From: an uncultured Oscillibacter sp.
Lineage (GTDB): Bacteria; Bacillota; Clostridia; Oscillospirales; Oscillospiraceae
Assembly (NCBI GenBank): GCA_910588005.1
Contig: CAJUQM010000005.1
Location: forward strand, 21,579-85,578
Direction: 5' to 3'
Length of the DNA: 64,000 bases
This document shows positions 1 to 8,662 of the stretch, piece after piece. A model generated the notes under the pieces. That model worked only from the letters and a program-made list of their open reading frames with translations, ran no database searches and was not told the origin of the DNA. Both the position numbers and the translations under genes were made by a program. Each line of letters opens with the position of its first letter. Position 1 is the stretch's first letter.

Positions 1-855
1 AGCAAACTGATCTACACATCCAACGGCAGCAAGGGCTACGACGTGTGCCTGCGTCTTGGCCAAACTGTCACGGTCCATTACAACGGCGAGACGTTCACTG
101 TCAGATCCCAGAGGGAACCCATTACTAAGACACTTCACCGCCTGCAGATTGTCCCCGGTCCGCTGGAGATGATCGGGGTCGATTTCAATGAAAACGGCGT
201 GGAAATCACGGTGTCTTCGGACCTCTCCTACTACGAGCACGTGGTAGAAGAGGTTGCCTACGAAACTGTGCGGGTGGCCAATCCCAAGATGGAACAGGGC
301 ACGGAAAAAGTGGTTCAGGAGGGGGCTGACGGCATCCGCAGCTCTATCTACGAAGTGGTCTGGTCCAACGGCCAGGAGATTGCCCGCCAGTTCGTGGAGG
401 AATTGGACAGTACCGCTGTGGACAAAATCGTGGAATACGGCACTGCCGTCCCTGTCAAGGAGATTCCCGCGGCTTTTCCCTCCAACAATTCCCCTATCGC
501 CAGCGTCTCCACCAATGCCGACGGCAGCGGCATCTTAACCCTGTCCTCCGGTGAAAAGCTGAGCTTCTCCAGCGTGAAAAACATGACCGCTACCGCCTAT
601 ACCGCCGGATACGACGGCGCGGACTATTGTACGGCCACCGGCACCACTGTCCGGGTGGGTACCGTGGCCGTGGACAAAAAGGTGATTCCCCTGGGAACCA
701 AGATGTATATCGTCACAAACGACGGAATTGTCTACGGTACCGCTGTGGCCGAGGATACCGGCGTACGAGGCAACAAAGTGGACTTGTACTTTAACACGTA
801 TCAGGAGTGCATCAATTTTGGACGCCGCAGCTGCCGGGTCTATATTTTGAAATAA
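1..855 (+). CDS. G5/3D-domain cell-wall protein, 5' end cut by window edge
   Basis: The frame is open from base 1, so this is the C-terminal 284 residues of a longer protein; the GTG at 43 is only an internal codon. The middle part resembles a G5 domain (VEEVAYETVRV, then a Glu/Lys-rich stretch ending in KIVEYGT). The last ~90 residues are a 3D domain: MTATAYTAG, the VAVDKKVIPLGTKMYI core and the catalytic-type Asp residues of EDTGVRGNKVDLYF. This is the YabE/Rpf-like, MltA-fold architecture of secreted peptidoglycan-acting proteins, and yabE-type genes commonly lie near rsmA in Firmicutes, as here. Domain call is firm; exact enzymatic activity (lytic transglycosylase-like) is inferred from the family. 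Confidence 0.85.
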   Translation, partial: SKLIYTSNGSKGYDVCLRLGQTVTVHYNGETFTVRSQREPITKTLHRLQIVPGPLEMIGVDFNENGVEITVSSDLSYYEHVVEEVAYETVRVANPKMEQGTEKVVQEGADGIRSSIYEVVWSNGQEIARQFVEELDSTAVDKIVEYGTAVPVKEIPAAFPSNNSPIASVSTNADGSGILTLSSGEKLSFSSVKNMTATAYTAGYDGADYCTATGTTVRVGTVAVDKKVIPLGTKMYIVTNDGIVYGTAVAEDTGVRGNKVDLYFNTYQECINFGRRSCRVYILK

Positions 856-868
856 CGCCGTACAGTTT

Positions 869-910
869 TGCCCCGGCGCAGAGGATCTGCGCCGGGGCAT
901 CTTCTTCTAT
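869..910 (+). terminator. Intrinsic terminator of the 3D-domain gene
   Basis: A 14-bp perfect stem (869-882 with 886-899, loop GGA) is followed by TCTTCTTCTATT, 14 bases after the stop codon at 855. Confidence 0.85.
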
Positions 911-922
911 TCTCTAACTGCT

Positions 923-1609
923 CTACAGGGTCTCCAGCAGCGGCGGTAGCTGCTCCAGGGCGGTAATCTCATAGTCCGGAACAATGTCCGGGCGAGAGGG
1001 TCTTTTATGGGGGTTGAACCAGCAGGTGCGGATTCCCGCGTTTCTGCCGCCCCGGATATCGGAGGTCAGACTGTCTCCCACGATCAGGGCAGCCTCCCTG
1101 GAAAAGCCGGGAATCGCGGAGAAACATTTTTCAAAAAAGGCCGGGCTGGGTTTGTCAGCCCCCAGTTCCTGAGAAATGAACATCTTCCGGAAATACCGGG
1201 AGATCCCGGCGCTCTCCATCCGTCTATGCTGTACCTCAGGGGCGCCGTTGGAAGCCAGATACAGGTCATACCGGGGAAACAGCGCCTCTAACAGCGCCTC
1301 TGCCCCGGGAATAAACCAGTGTCCCTCCGCCAAGTGGCTCTCATACCGCTCGCAGGTTCTCTTGGCGGACCGGTCCAGCCCCAGCTCTTTAAAAAGAATA
1401 TCAAAACGCCCCACCATAACCTGCTGCCGGGTCAGAATCCCCTCCTCTAACAACTCCCACTGGGCGGCGTTGATGGCGTGATAGCGGCTGAGAATGCCGC
1501 TGTCCGCCGGCGCATCCATCTCTGCCAGCGTCTTTCGCAGGGCCTCGGCCTCAGCCCGGGTAAAGTCTAAAATTGTGTCGTCCAAATCCAAAAAAATCGT
1601 CTTCAACAC
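923..1609 (-). CDS. HAD-superfamily phosphatase (YjjG-like nucleotidase type)
   Basis: A 228-residue HAD hydrolase. Motif I is FLDLDDTILDF at the N-terminus, motif II the LASNGAPE region, motif III Lys in GADKPSP, and motif IV GDSLTSDIRGG. A helical cap sits between motifs I and II, as in the YjjG/YfnB group that dephosphorylates pyrimidine nucleoside monophosphates; the substrate here is not provable. The longest frame starts at a TTG at 1639, but the GTG at 1609 is preceded by GAGGAGGGA at good spacing and puts motif I right at the N-terminus, so I use it. It follows the GNAT gene in the same direction with a short gap. Confidence 0.85.
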   Translation of the reverse strand: MLKTIFLDLDDTILDFTRAEAEALRKTLAEMDAPADSGILSRYHAINAAQWELLEEGILTRQQVMVGRFDILFKELGLDRSAKRTCERYESHLAEGHWFIPGAEALLEALFPRYDLYLASNGAPEVQHRRMESAGISRYFRKMFISQELGADKPSPAFFEKCFSAIPGFSREAALIVGDSLTSDIRGGRNAGIRTCWFNPHKRPSRPDIVPDYEITALEQLPPLLETL

Positions 1610-1635
1610 CTGACTCTCTCCCTCCTCTCTATTTC

Positions 1636-2070
1636 TCAACGGACGTCCGCTCTCCAGACCATCCGGTATTCCATCTCTCCGGTGTTCTCATCTATTCCCT
1701 CCCCCTCAACCTGAAAGCCCTCCCGGCGGTAAAATGCGGCGGCCCTGCTGTTTCTCTGATATACGCACAGCGTCAGGCGGTTGTTGGCGGCCTTAGCATG
1801 GTCCAGCAGCTGCTTCCCCAGACCTTGTGCACGGACCGGCCCCCAGATAAAAAGGCCCTCGATCCGCTCGCCGTTGAGACCCAAAAACCCCTGGAGTTCC
1901 CCCTCCTCACCTTGAAAGACGAAGATCTTTGCCTGGGGAAGCATCGCCTTTACCGGCGCCAGCTGTCCCTGCCAATACTGCCTGGGGATAAAACTGTGGG
2001 CCTGAAGATTGGCCTCCAGCCAAATCTCCACCACCCGATCCAAATCGCCACTTTGAAACTCCCGTATCAT
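1636..2070 (-). CDS. GNAT-family N-acetyltransferase
   Basis: 144 residues with a GNAT fold: the N-terminal MIREFQSGDLDRVVEIW beta-alpha unit, the acetyl-CoA loop (RAQGLGKQLLDHAK, around residue 100) and the C-terminal NSRAAAFYRREGFQ motif. The ATG at 2070 has GGAGGG six bases upstream. The acceptor (small molecule, peptide or antibiotic) cannot be told from sequence. It is transcribed leftward into the HAD phosphatase and is divergent from rsmA. Confidence 0.85.
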   Translation of the reverse strand: MIREFQSGDLDRVVEIWLEANLQAHSFIPRQYWQGQLAPVKAMLPQAKIFVFQGEEGELQGFLGLNGERIEGLFIWGPVRAQGLGKQLLDHAKAANNRLTLCVYQRNSRAAAFYRREGFQVEGEGIDENTGEMEYRMVWRADVR

Positions 2071-2143
2071 ACCATGCCCTCCCCGCTCTATTCTATCATG
2101 CAGACACCAGTATATCAGTCCCCGGCCTCCCGGTCAACAGGGC

Positions 2144-2171
2144 TTGCAAAGGGTGCTTTTTCTGGTATACT
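2144..2171 (+). promoter_or_regulatory. Probable sigma-A promoter of rsmA
   Basis: TTGCAA at 2144-2149 and TATACT at 2166-2171 with a 16-base spacer, 36 bases before the rsmA start codon. Confidence 0.6.
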
Positions 2172-2207
2172 GAATTATAAAATTTTCGGGAAAGGCGGCG
2201 TCCCCTT

Positions 2208-3071
2208 ATGAATCTCTGCGACTATAACACGATTCGCAGCCTGCTGGAACGGCATGGCTTTCACTTCACAAAGTCCATGGGACAGAACTTTCTTCTAGAT
2301 CCTCAGATCCCGGCAGATATCGCGGCGGCCTCCGGCGCCGGCAGCACCTGCGGCGTACTGGAGATCGGACCGGGCATCGGTCCTCTGACGGCGGAGCTGG
2401 CAAAACGGGCCGGTAAGGTGGTCTCCATAGAGCTGGACAAAACCCTCCTGCCGGTGCTGGCGGAGACTATGGCCCCTTTTCCCAATGTGGAAATCATCCA
2501 AGGCGACGTGATGCGGCTGGATCTGGGCGCCCTGGCGGCGGAGAAGTTCCAGGGGCTGACGCCCATCGTCTGCGCCAATCTGCCCTACAACATCACCTCC
2601 CCGGTCCTGCAAAAGCTGGTGGACGCCCCCTGCTTCCAGTCTGTTACCGTGCTGATTCAAAAGGAGGTGGCCCAGCGGCTCTCCGCTCCCCAGGGTTCTC
2701 CGGAGGGCGGTGCGTTCTCCCTGTTTATGCAGTATTACATGGAGGTAGAGGAGCTTTTTGAAGTACCCCGGGATCAATTCCTCCCCGCTCCCAAGGTAGA
2801 CTCCGCCGTGCTGCGCTGTGTCCGCCGGCAGTCGCCCGCCGTAAGTGTAGATGACGAAGACTTTTTTTTCAAGGTTCTGCGGGGCGCCTTTTTGCTGCGG
2901 CGCAAAACTCTGGTCAACAGCCTCTCCGCCGCTCTTTCGGGTTGGGACAAGGCCTCTATTCAATCCGCCATCGAACGCTGCGGGCTTCCGCCCGACGTGC
3001 GTGGAGAGCGCCTGACTCTTGCGGACTTTGCCTCGCTTGAAAAATGCCTTCGGGAAAAAACCTGCGTTTAA
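2208..3071 (+). CDS. rsmA: 16S rRNA (adenine-N6,N6)-dimethyltransferase
   Basis: 287 residues, the usual length. It methylates the two adjacent adenines in helix 45 of 16S rRNA late in small-subunit assembly, using S-adenosylmethionine. Visible landmarks are the N-terminal KSMGQNFLLD, SAM motif I EIGPGIGPLTAEL (around residue 52), and the catalytic motif IV NLPYNITSPV (around residue 124). The C-terminal helical domain with RRKTLVNSLS is intact. Loss of RsmA (KsgA) gives kasugamycin resistance in other bacteria. The ATG at 2208 starts the conserved N-terminus. Confidence 0.97.
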   Translation: MNLCDYNTIRSLLERHGFHFTKSMGQNFLLDPQIPADIAAASGAGSTCGVLEIGPGIGPLTAELAKRAGKVVSIELDKTLLPVLAETMAPFPNVEIIQGDVMRLDLGALAAEKFQGLTPIVCANLPYNITSPVLQKLVDAPCFQSVTVLIQKEVAQRLSAPQGSPEGGAFSLFMQYYMEVEELFEVPRDQFLPAPKVDSAVLRCVRRQSPAVSVDDEDFFFKVLRGAFLLRRKTLVNSLSAALSGWDKASIQSAIERCGLPPDVRGERLTLADFASLEKCLREKTCV

Positions 3072-3083
3072 TCGTTTTCGCCC

Positions 3084-3112
3084 TTGCATTCTGGAAAAAA
3101 CTGCGGTATGAT
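3084..3112 (+). promoter_or_regulatory. Sigma-A promoter of pckA
   Basis: TTGCAT at 3084-3089 and TATGAT at 3107-3112 with a 17-base spacer. Transcription would start near 3119, giving a leader of about 50 bases. Confidence 0.75.
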
Positions 3113-3169
3113 ATAGCCAAATCAGCGCATTTTCCAGAACAGAAAACTATTTCATCAGGAGGAGTTTTT

Positions 3170-4858
3170 ATGTCCACGAGAGCTTATTATCCCAGAACTG
3201 AAATTGGTCCTGGAAAGGTGGGGTTTTCTAAGACCCGCTCCATTATCGAAGCACCGTTCTACGGCAACAATGTGGTAAAAATCAACTCCCTGCGGGAGGC
3301 CTATGACATGGCCAAGAACTCCCCCGGCACCGTGGTTACCGACATGCCTGTCTACCGGGGCGAGGAGTTCGGTCTGGAGCCGGACGCCAAGGTGCTGCTG
3401 TTTAATGACGGCTCCATCACCGGCCGCTATGCCCCCGCCCGCCGGATCACCGGCAAGCCCGGCGTAGACACCGCCGCTCTGGATAAGATCGTCATGGACG
3501 CCGTGTATGACACCCGCTGGAAGACGATGTACCATGCCGAGGTCTTCATCGGCCTGGACCCTGAGTTCATGGTGAAGGCCCACCTCCTCATTCCCGAGGG
3601 GGAGGAGAATCTGCTCTATAACTGGATGCTGAACTTCCAGTACCAGTCCGATGAATATGTAAAGATGTACAAGAAGTCCCAGAGCGTGGGCGGCGGCAAG
3701 GAGGCGGATATCTATATCTTCTCCGACCCCCAGTGGACCGGCGCACCGGGTCAGGACGACGTATGCGACCCCAAGTGCCTGTGCTACTTCAACACCGAGA
3801 CCAACTGCGCCGCGATCCTGGGCATGCGTTACTTCGGCGAGCACAAGAAGGGTACGCTGACTCTGGCCTGGGCCATTGCCAACCGCAACGGCTATGCCTC
3901 CTGCCACGGCGGCCAGAAGGAATATACCCTGGCTGACGGCAGCAAATACGTGGCGGCGGTGTTCGGCCTCAGCGGCTCCGGCAAGTCCACCCTGACCCAC
4001 GCCAAGCACGGCGGCAAGTACCCCGCCATCAAGGTGCTCCACGACGACGCCTTCATCATCAACTCCGACACCTGCGCCTCCATTGCCCTGGAGCCAACCT
4101 ACTTCGACAAGACCGCCGACTATCCCGTGGACTCCGAGGACAACAAGTACCTCCTCACCGCCCAGAACTGCTCCGCCACTCTGGACGAGGACGGCAAGAT
4201 CGTCCTGGTCACCGAGGACGTGCGCAACGGCAACGGCCGGGCAATTAAGTCCAAGCTGTGGTCTCCCAACCGGGTCGACAAAATCGACTCCCCCGTCAAC
4301 GCCATCTTCTGGATCATGAAGGACCCCACCATCCCCCCCATTGTCAAGCTCAGCGGCGCCTCTCTGGCCTCCGTCATGGGCGCGACCCTGGCCACCAAGC
4401 GCTCCAGCGCCGAGCGGCTCAAGGCCGGTGTGGATCCCAACGCCCTGGTGGTGGAACCCTACGCCAACCCCTTCCGCACCTATCCCCTGGTGAACGACTA
4501 TGAGAAGTTCAAGAAGCTGGTGGCGGAAAAGGACGTGGCCTGCTATATCATCAACACCGGCGACTTCATGGGCAAGAAGGTCCAGAAGGAGGACACCCTG
4601 GGCGTCCTGGAGGCCGTTGTGGAGGGCAAGGCCCAGTTCAAGAAGTGGGGTCCCTTCGAGGACATTGAGATCTTCGAATGGGAGGGCTTCGTACCTGATC
4701 TGGCCGACAAGGAGTATGTGGCCCAGCTGAAGGCCCGGATGCAGGACCGCCTGAACTATGTTACCAAGCTGGACACCGAGGAGGGCGGCTTCAACAAGCT
4801 GCCTGAGGACGCCGCCGCCGCCATCAAAAAAGTGGTGGACGAGGCCAACAGCCTGTAA
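3170..4858 (+). CDS. pckA: Phosphoenolpyruvate carboxykinase (ATP)
   Basis: 562 residues. Interconverts oxaloacetate + ATP and PEP + CO2 + ADP; in anaerobic fermenters it often runs in the carboxylating direction. The kinase-1a P-loop GLSGSGKSTLTHAKH (around residue 265), the kinase-2 HDDAFI metal-binding Asp pair (around 290) and the oxaloacetate-side EPTYFDKT stretch are present. The frame is open further upstream, but the ATG at 3170 has AGGAGG at optimal spacing, a promoter just before it, and begins the conserved MSTRAYYPRTEIG. A very GC-rich, strongly biased codon pattern (C/G at third positions) suggests high expression. Single-gene transcription unit between its own promoter and a terminator. 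Confidence 0.95.
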   Translation: MSTRAYYPRTEIGPGKVGFSKTRSIIEAPFYGNNVVKINSLREAYDMAKNSPGTVVTDMPVYRGEEFGLEPDAKVLLFNDGSITGRYAPARRITGKPGVDTAALDKIVMDAVYDTRWKTMYHAEVFIGLDPEFMVKAHLLIPEGEENLLYNWMLNFQYQSDEYVKMYKKSQSVGGGKEADIYIFSDPQWTGAPGQDDVCDPKCLCYFNTETNCAAILGMRYFGEHKKGTLTLAWAIANRNGYASCHGGQKEYTLADGSKYVAAVFGLSGSGKSTLTHAKHGGKYPAIKVLHDDAFIINSDTCASIALEPTYFDKTADYPVDSEDNKYLLTAQNCSATLDEDGKIVLVTEDVRNGNGRAIKSKLWSPNRVDKIDSPVNAIFWIMKDPTIPPIVKLSGASLASVMGATLATKRSSAERLKAGVDPNALVVEPYANPFRTYPLVNDYEKFKKLVAEKDVACYIINTGDFMGKKVQKEDTLGVLEAVVEGKAQFKKWGPFEDIEIFEWEGFVPDLADKEYVAQLKARMQDRLNYVTKLDTEEGGFNKLPEDAAAAIKKVVDEANSL

Positions 4859-4892
4859 GACGTTCCGTCCGGCAAAATACCGCAAGCAGCGA

Positions 4893-4928
4893 GCGCCGTT
4901 CCCCTGAGGGGAACGGCGCTTGTTCTTC
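4893..4928 (+). terminator. Intrinsic terminator of pckA
   Basis: Perfect 12-bp stem (4893-4904 with 4908-4919, loop TGA) followed by TTGTTCTT. Confidence 0.75.
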
Positions 4929-5027
4929 GCGAATATCATTGCAAATGAAACACACCGGGCGCCGCCAAAACCACAGGGGCTTTGCCCCCGCGGCCCCACC
5001 ACCCTTTGAAAAGGGCGGCCCAAGACT

Positions 5028-5195
5028 TTAGGCCTTGTTTGAAAAATGACAAAACGCCGTCTCTGGGCATCTTTATCTCACCAGGACTTCGTTGATTTTC
5101 CTTGAAATCCGTCAGAATTCCTGCGGAAAATCGCCTTGCCTGACAAAAAAATCTGTCTCAATCCGGCATTCCGCCAATTTTCAAACAAGCCCTAA
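5028..5195. repeat. 168-bp inverted-repeat (MITE-like) element, copy A
   Basis: Left end TTAGGCCTTGTTTGAAAA (from 5028) matches the reverse complement of the right end, TTAGGGCTTGTTTGAAAA (ending 5195). Copy B at 43806-43972 is about the same length, lies in the opposite orientation and is similar along its whole length: its right end matches copy A's left end over about 30 bases. No protein is encoded. The right terminus abuts the stop codon of the leftward XRE gene. It is non-coding filler between pckA's terminator and that gene; 4929-5027 shows nothing else. Confidence 0.75.
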
Positions 5196-6929
5196 TCAGT
5201 GGTTGACCTCCCCGTCCGGATAGGGGCCGATGAGGCCTGTCAGAACCGGACCCCAGTCCGAATCCCGGAGCCACCCCACAAAGAGATCCCCGTTTTCCAA
5301 ATACAGCTTCCGCTCCTCCGGGCAGTCCCCCTCGGTCTCCACAGCCGCCTCGCCGGCGTGGAAGATGTGCAAACGCTCATAGTACCAGCCCAGCACAGTC
5401 TCCGGCGGGACCCACGCCTCCGGGAGGACCGCCTCCGCCAGGGACAGGGGCGACCAGCCGTTGTCCAGCTCCCGCCATGCAATACGGAACTGGGGAATCC
5501 CCCGGCCGCCGCATTCTTCGCCGAAATCTGCGGCAAAGAAGCTCCGCTGGTTAAACCCGTCCGGCAGCAGGGAAAACAGCACGCCATACTCGTTGGCGGC
5601 GCAGTAACAGAAGTCCACCTTCAATCCCGTCAGGCTGTACAGCTCCTGAAGGGCCAGATACGCCTGCTGGCGGTGGGTGATGCGAACCTTTCCGCTGTAC
5701 AGCACATCGTCTGGGTCCAGACCGTCGGACAGGCCGTCAGGGTCATCCGTGATAAACTCGACCCGGGTCCCAGCCGCGTCCGGGTAGTCCAGGACGGTGA
5801 AGTCTGTCAGCGGTACCCGTTCCAGCCCGCAGTCCCGCAGCACATAGCGGGCCAGCACCGCGCTGTGGGAATCCGCCACCACAAAGCCGCCTTTCTCCGG
5901 GGCGAAGGAGAGTCCCACATTGGCAAAGCCGTCATTATAAGGGTCCAGCGTGTAGACCGTGGCCCCCTCCCGGCCCTCCTCCGTGTCTGTAATCTCCGCG
6001 TAAAAAGGAAGATCGTCCAAAGAGATGATCTCCATCTCACCGTCCTCGTCCACGTCCGCCTCCAAGGCGTTATTGCCTACGGTCAGCAGACAGGCCGTGC
6101 CGTCGGGCCGCTGTGAAAAATAGAAGTTCAGCACCCCGGCGGAGGCCCCCACGGTGACAGAGAGCTTCCAGCCGTCGTACCCCAGGACATTGTAAAATTC
6201 CTCCGCGGAGAATGTGTCCAGATAGACGTTCTCCTCCACAAGGCGCGTCAGAACGCTCCACTCCAGCGGGCCGTCTCCGGCCTCCGGGGCATAGAGCAGA
6301 TAAAGATTATAAAAGGTGACCATAGCGCCAGACTCCCCTTTTTCGTGGCGGGGGTCGGTCTTCACCACCTGGAGCCAGCCGCCGCCCTTCAGCTTGCCCT
6401 GCCAAAGGCTCTCATCCTCCAGCCGCAGCGGGTCGTCCAAAAAGGGCACGCAGGCGCGGTCGTACTCCCCCAGAGTCCAGTCTCCGAAGTCGAAGTCCCG
6501 GCGGCTTTTCAGCGGCAGCGTCTCCGGAAATGCCGTCCCCGGCGGACCGGCAGCCTCTACCGGGATGGAGACTTCCCCCTGGACGCTCTCCGCGGGCACA
6601 CGGATGTTCACATACGCCAGCCAGCCCGCAATCAGAATTCCCCCCAGCGCCAGGCACAGCGCCGCCAGCACCGCCACGGCGATTTTCCAGGGCCGGGCGG
6701 AATTTCTGGGGCGGCTGGCCGCCGCCTGCTCCGCGTCAATGGCGGCCCAGGTTCCCTCCGGAATTTCCAGCACCTCCGACAGCCGCGCCAGCTTCCCCCG
6801 GGCGGGGCGGGAGAGGTCCATCTCCCACTTGCTCACCGCCTGACGGCTGACATCCAGCGATTCCGCCAGCTGCTCCTGGGTCAGTTCCTTTTCCTCTCTC
6901 CCCTGTTTGATCCGCTCTCCATAAGTCAT
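5196..6929 (-). CDS. Membrane-anchored XRE-family regulator with large extracytoplasmic domain
   Basis: 577 residues. Residues 1-60 are a Cro/CI-type helix-turn-helix (LTQEQLAESLDVSRQAVSKWE); residues about 82-108 are a single hydrophobic transmembrane segment; the remaining ~470 residues are acidic, Trp/Tyr-rich and predicted outside the membrane. I do not recognise the outer domain. The arrangement suggests a one-component sensor that couples an extracellular or envelope signal to DNA binding, but the target is unknown. The ATG at 6929 has GGAGG eight bases upstream; the frame runs on to 7034 without a better start. It is last in a probable leftward operon after the WapI-like and aldo/keto reductase genes, with about 110 bases between it and the previous gene. 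Confidence 0.75.
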   Translation of the reverse strand: MTYGERIKQGREEKELTQEQLAESLDVSRQAVSKWEMDLSRPARGKLARLSEVLEIPEGTWAAIDAEQAAASRPRNSARPWKIAVAVLAALCLALGGILIAGWLAYVNIRVPAESVQGEVSIPVEAAGPPGTAFPETLPLKSRRDFDFGDWTLGEYDRACVPFLDDPLRLEDESLWQGKLKGGGWLQVVKTDPRHEKGESGAMVTFYNLYLLYAPEAGDGPLEWSVLTRLVEENVYLDTFSAEEFYNVLGYDGWKLSVTVGASAGVLNFYFSQRPDGTACLLTVGNNALEADVDEDGEMEIISLDDLPFYAEITDTEEGREGATVYTLDPYNDGFANVGLSFAPEKGGFVVADSHSAVLARYVLRDCGLERVPLTDFTVLDYPDAAGTRVEFITDDPDGLSDGLDPDDVLYSGKVRITHRQQAYLALQELYSLTGLKVDFCYCAANEYGVLFSLLPDGFNQRSFFAADFGEECGGRGIPQFRIAWRELDNGWSPLSLAEAVLPEAWVPPETVLGWYYERLHIFHAGEAAVETEGDCPEERKLYLENGDLFVGWLRDSDWGPVLTGLIGPYPDGEVNH

Positions 6930-7037
6930 GGGCCGTTCCTCCATTCCTGTTCTGCGCTCAGAATACCCCGAAAACAGGCCTGAAATCAACCAACCGGGCG
7001 CAACTTTTGGCGGTTGCGCCCGGTTTTCCGGCAAATT

Positions 7038-7478
7038 TTACTCCCTGTCCGGGTACTTTTCACACAGGCTGTCCAGCTCGGCGATGAGTTCCTTCATCTC
7101 CGCCTTGGTCATCACGGCCTCCACCTCGGCGGTGTCGTCGCCGTCCATGGTGTTGGGCAGGTAAAAGGACACATCCACCCGGAAGTCCTCCCCCTCCGCC
7201 TGGGCCGCCACCTCAAAGTAGGGGTCCACAAAGTCGCTGGCGTAGCTGTCCTTGACGCCGGCGTTCAGTACCTTTAATCCCGCGGCCAGCTCCCGCAGCT
7301 CATAGGTCAAAAGGCAGCTGTTGGAGTCCTTGACAATGGACCCCTCCTCGTTGATCCAGGTACAGCGCAACACCAACCAGTTGCGGTCGTCGCTGTCCGG
7401 GTCGCCGCCGCCGGCCGGGAACTCATAGTTGACAATATGCAGCTCCAGACTGGCATCCTCATTTTTGAAAAGCATCAT
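7038..7478 (-). CDS. Small acidic protein, possibly WapI-type immunity family
   Basis: 146 residues, acidic, soluble. The layout (LHIVNYEFP, DSDDRNWLVLRCTW, then CLLTYELRELAAGL and a C-terminal PYFEV strand) recalls the WapI-like immunity proteins found beside contact-dependent toxins, but no toxin gene is adjacent. The family assignment is from memory of its pattern and is tentative. Double ATG start at 7478 with AAAGGGGA just upstream. It lies 15 bases after the aldo/keto reductase stop codon, so the two are probably cotranscribed. Confidence 0.55.
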   Translation of the reverse strand: MMLFKNEDASLELHIVNYEFPAGGGDPDSDDRNWLVLRCTWINEEGSIVKDSNSCLLTYELRELAAGLKVLNAGVKDSYASDFVDPYFEVAAQAEGEDFRVDVSFYLPNTMDGDDTAEVEAVMTKAEMKELIAELDSLCEKYPDRE

Positions 7479-7493
7479 ATTCCCCTTTCATCA

Positions 7494-8519
7494 TCAATCA
7501 TTGTGATGGGCAGCGTAAAACGCGTCGTAGTCCTCCAGCATGATCCTCAGCAGCTCCGGGGTATCCAGACCATAGGGACAGCGGCTCTTGCAGGCGCCGC
7601 AGTGGATACATTCCTCAATCTTATGCATCTTGGCGTACCACTCATCGCTGAGGTAGGGACGGTAGGGAGCGCGGCGCAGAAGGGCCGACATCCGGGCCGC
7701 CTGGGGAATGTCGATTCCGGCGGCGCAGGGCAGACAGTAGCCGCAGCTGCGGCAGAAATTTCCCGCCAGCTCCTTTCGGTCCCGGTCGATGACGGCCTGG
7801 AGTTCCGGGGTCATCTCCGGATTTCGTTCCGTCAGCTCCAGCCACTGGTTCAGCTCCTCTTCCCGCTGGATTCCCCAGATGGGCACCACGTTGTCAAACT
7901 GCCGCATGAAGCAGTAGCACGCCTCCGCGTTGTTCAGCAATCCCCCGGAGAGTCCTTTCATGGCAATGTAACCCATGTCGGCAGCCTTGCACTGGGCCAC
8001 TAAGCCCAGTTCCTTCTCCGTGGTCAAATAGCAGAAGGGAAATTGCAGGGTTTCAAAGTTCCCGGAGGAAATGGCCTCCTGCGCCACGCCCAGCCGATGG
8101 TTGGTAATGCCAATGTGGCGGATGTATCCCTTTTTCTGCATCTCCAGCGCCGCAGCAAAAGCCCCGTCAGGGTCGCCGATGTCCGGGAGCTTCGCCGGAT
8201 TGTGGAACTGGAAGAGATCGATGTAGTCTGTCCGCAGGCTGCGGAGGCTCTGCTCCATGTGGGCCAGAGCCGTCTTCCTATCCGTAGCGGCGCTCTTGGT
8301 GGAGATCACCACATTAGCCCGCACGTCATGGAGAGCCTCTCCCAGTTTTTCCTCACTGTCGGTGTACATATTGGCGGTGTCGAAATAGTTGATACCGCTC
8401 TCATAGGCTCTGCGAACCAGTTTCACAGCGCCGGCCTTGGAGATGCGCTGAATCGGCAGTGCGCCAAAGGCCGTTTTGGTGACGTACAGCTCCGTGCGGC
8501 CCAGCCGGATCTTTTCCAT
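7494..8519 (-). CDS. Aldo/keto reductase with C-terminal ferredoxin-like cysteines
   Basis: 341 residues. The N-terminal TIM-barrel has the AKR pattern (GINYFDTANMYTDSEEKLGEAL, catalytic Asp and Tyr; Lys in VISTKSA; FQFHNPAK). The C-terminal ~90 residues carry CRSCGYCLPC and CIHCGACKSRCPYG, the Cys patterns of an iron-sulfur module usual in clostridial members of this family. It probably reduces a carbonyl or accepts electrons through the cluster; the substrate is unknown. ATG at 8519 with AGGAGG upstream. First gene of the leftward trio, divergent from the ModE-like regulator. Confidence 0.88.
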   Translation of the reverse strand: MEKIRLGRTELYVTKTAFGALPIQRISKAGAVKLVRRAYESGINYFDTANMYTDSEEKLGEALHDVRANVVISTKSAATDRKTALAHMEQSLRSLRTDYIDLFQFHNPAKLPDIGDPDGAFAAALEMQKKGYIRHIGITNHRLGVAQEAISSGNFETLQFPFCYLTTEKELGLVAQCKAADMGYIAMKGLSGGLLNNAEACYCFMRQFDNVVPIWGIQREEELNQWLELTERNPEMTPELQAVIDRDRKELAGNFCRSCGYCLPCAAGIDIPQAARMSALLRRAPYRPYLSDEWYAKMHKIEECIHCGACKSRCPYGLDTPELLRIMLEDYDAFYAAHHND

Positions 8520-8592
8520 ATCTCTCCTCCTGCTCTATCTCCGTATTAAGCGGAGATTATATTTGAAAAATATTCTATCACACTTTGCCGGG

Positions 8593-8621
8593 TTTGCAAA
8601 CCGTGAGAAATATGTTATCAT
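8593..8621 (+). promoter_or_regulatory. Probable promoter of the ModE-like gene
   Basis: TTTGCA at 8593-8598 and TATCAT at 8616-8621, 17-base spacer, 41 bases before the start codon. The -35 overlaps the short palindrome TTTGCAAA. Confidence 0.5.
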
Positions 8622-8662
8622 AAAAAACAATAAAAATTTTACGGACAAGCGAGGAACTCTCT

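Noticed and set aside
3155..5023. Leftward open frame of 622 codons
   Set aside because: It is the antisense of pckA; the GC-rich, strongly biased pckA codons leave the opposite frame without stops. Composition (Gly/Val/His-rich) is not protein-like.
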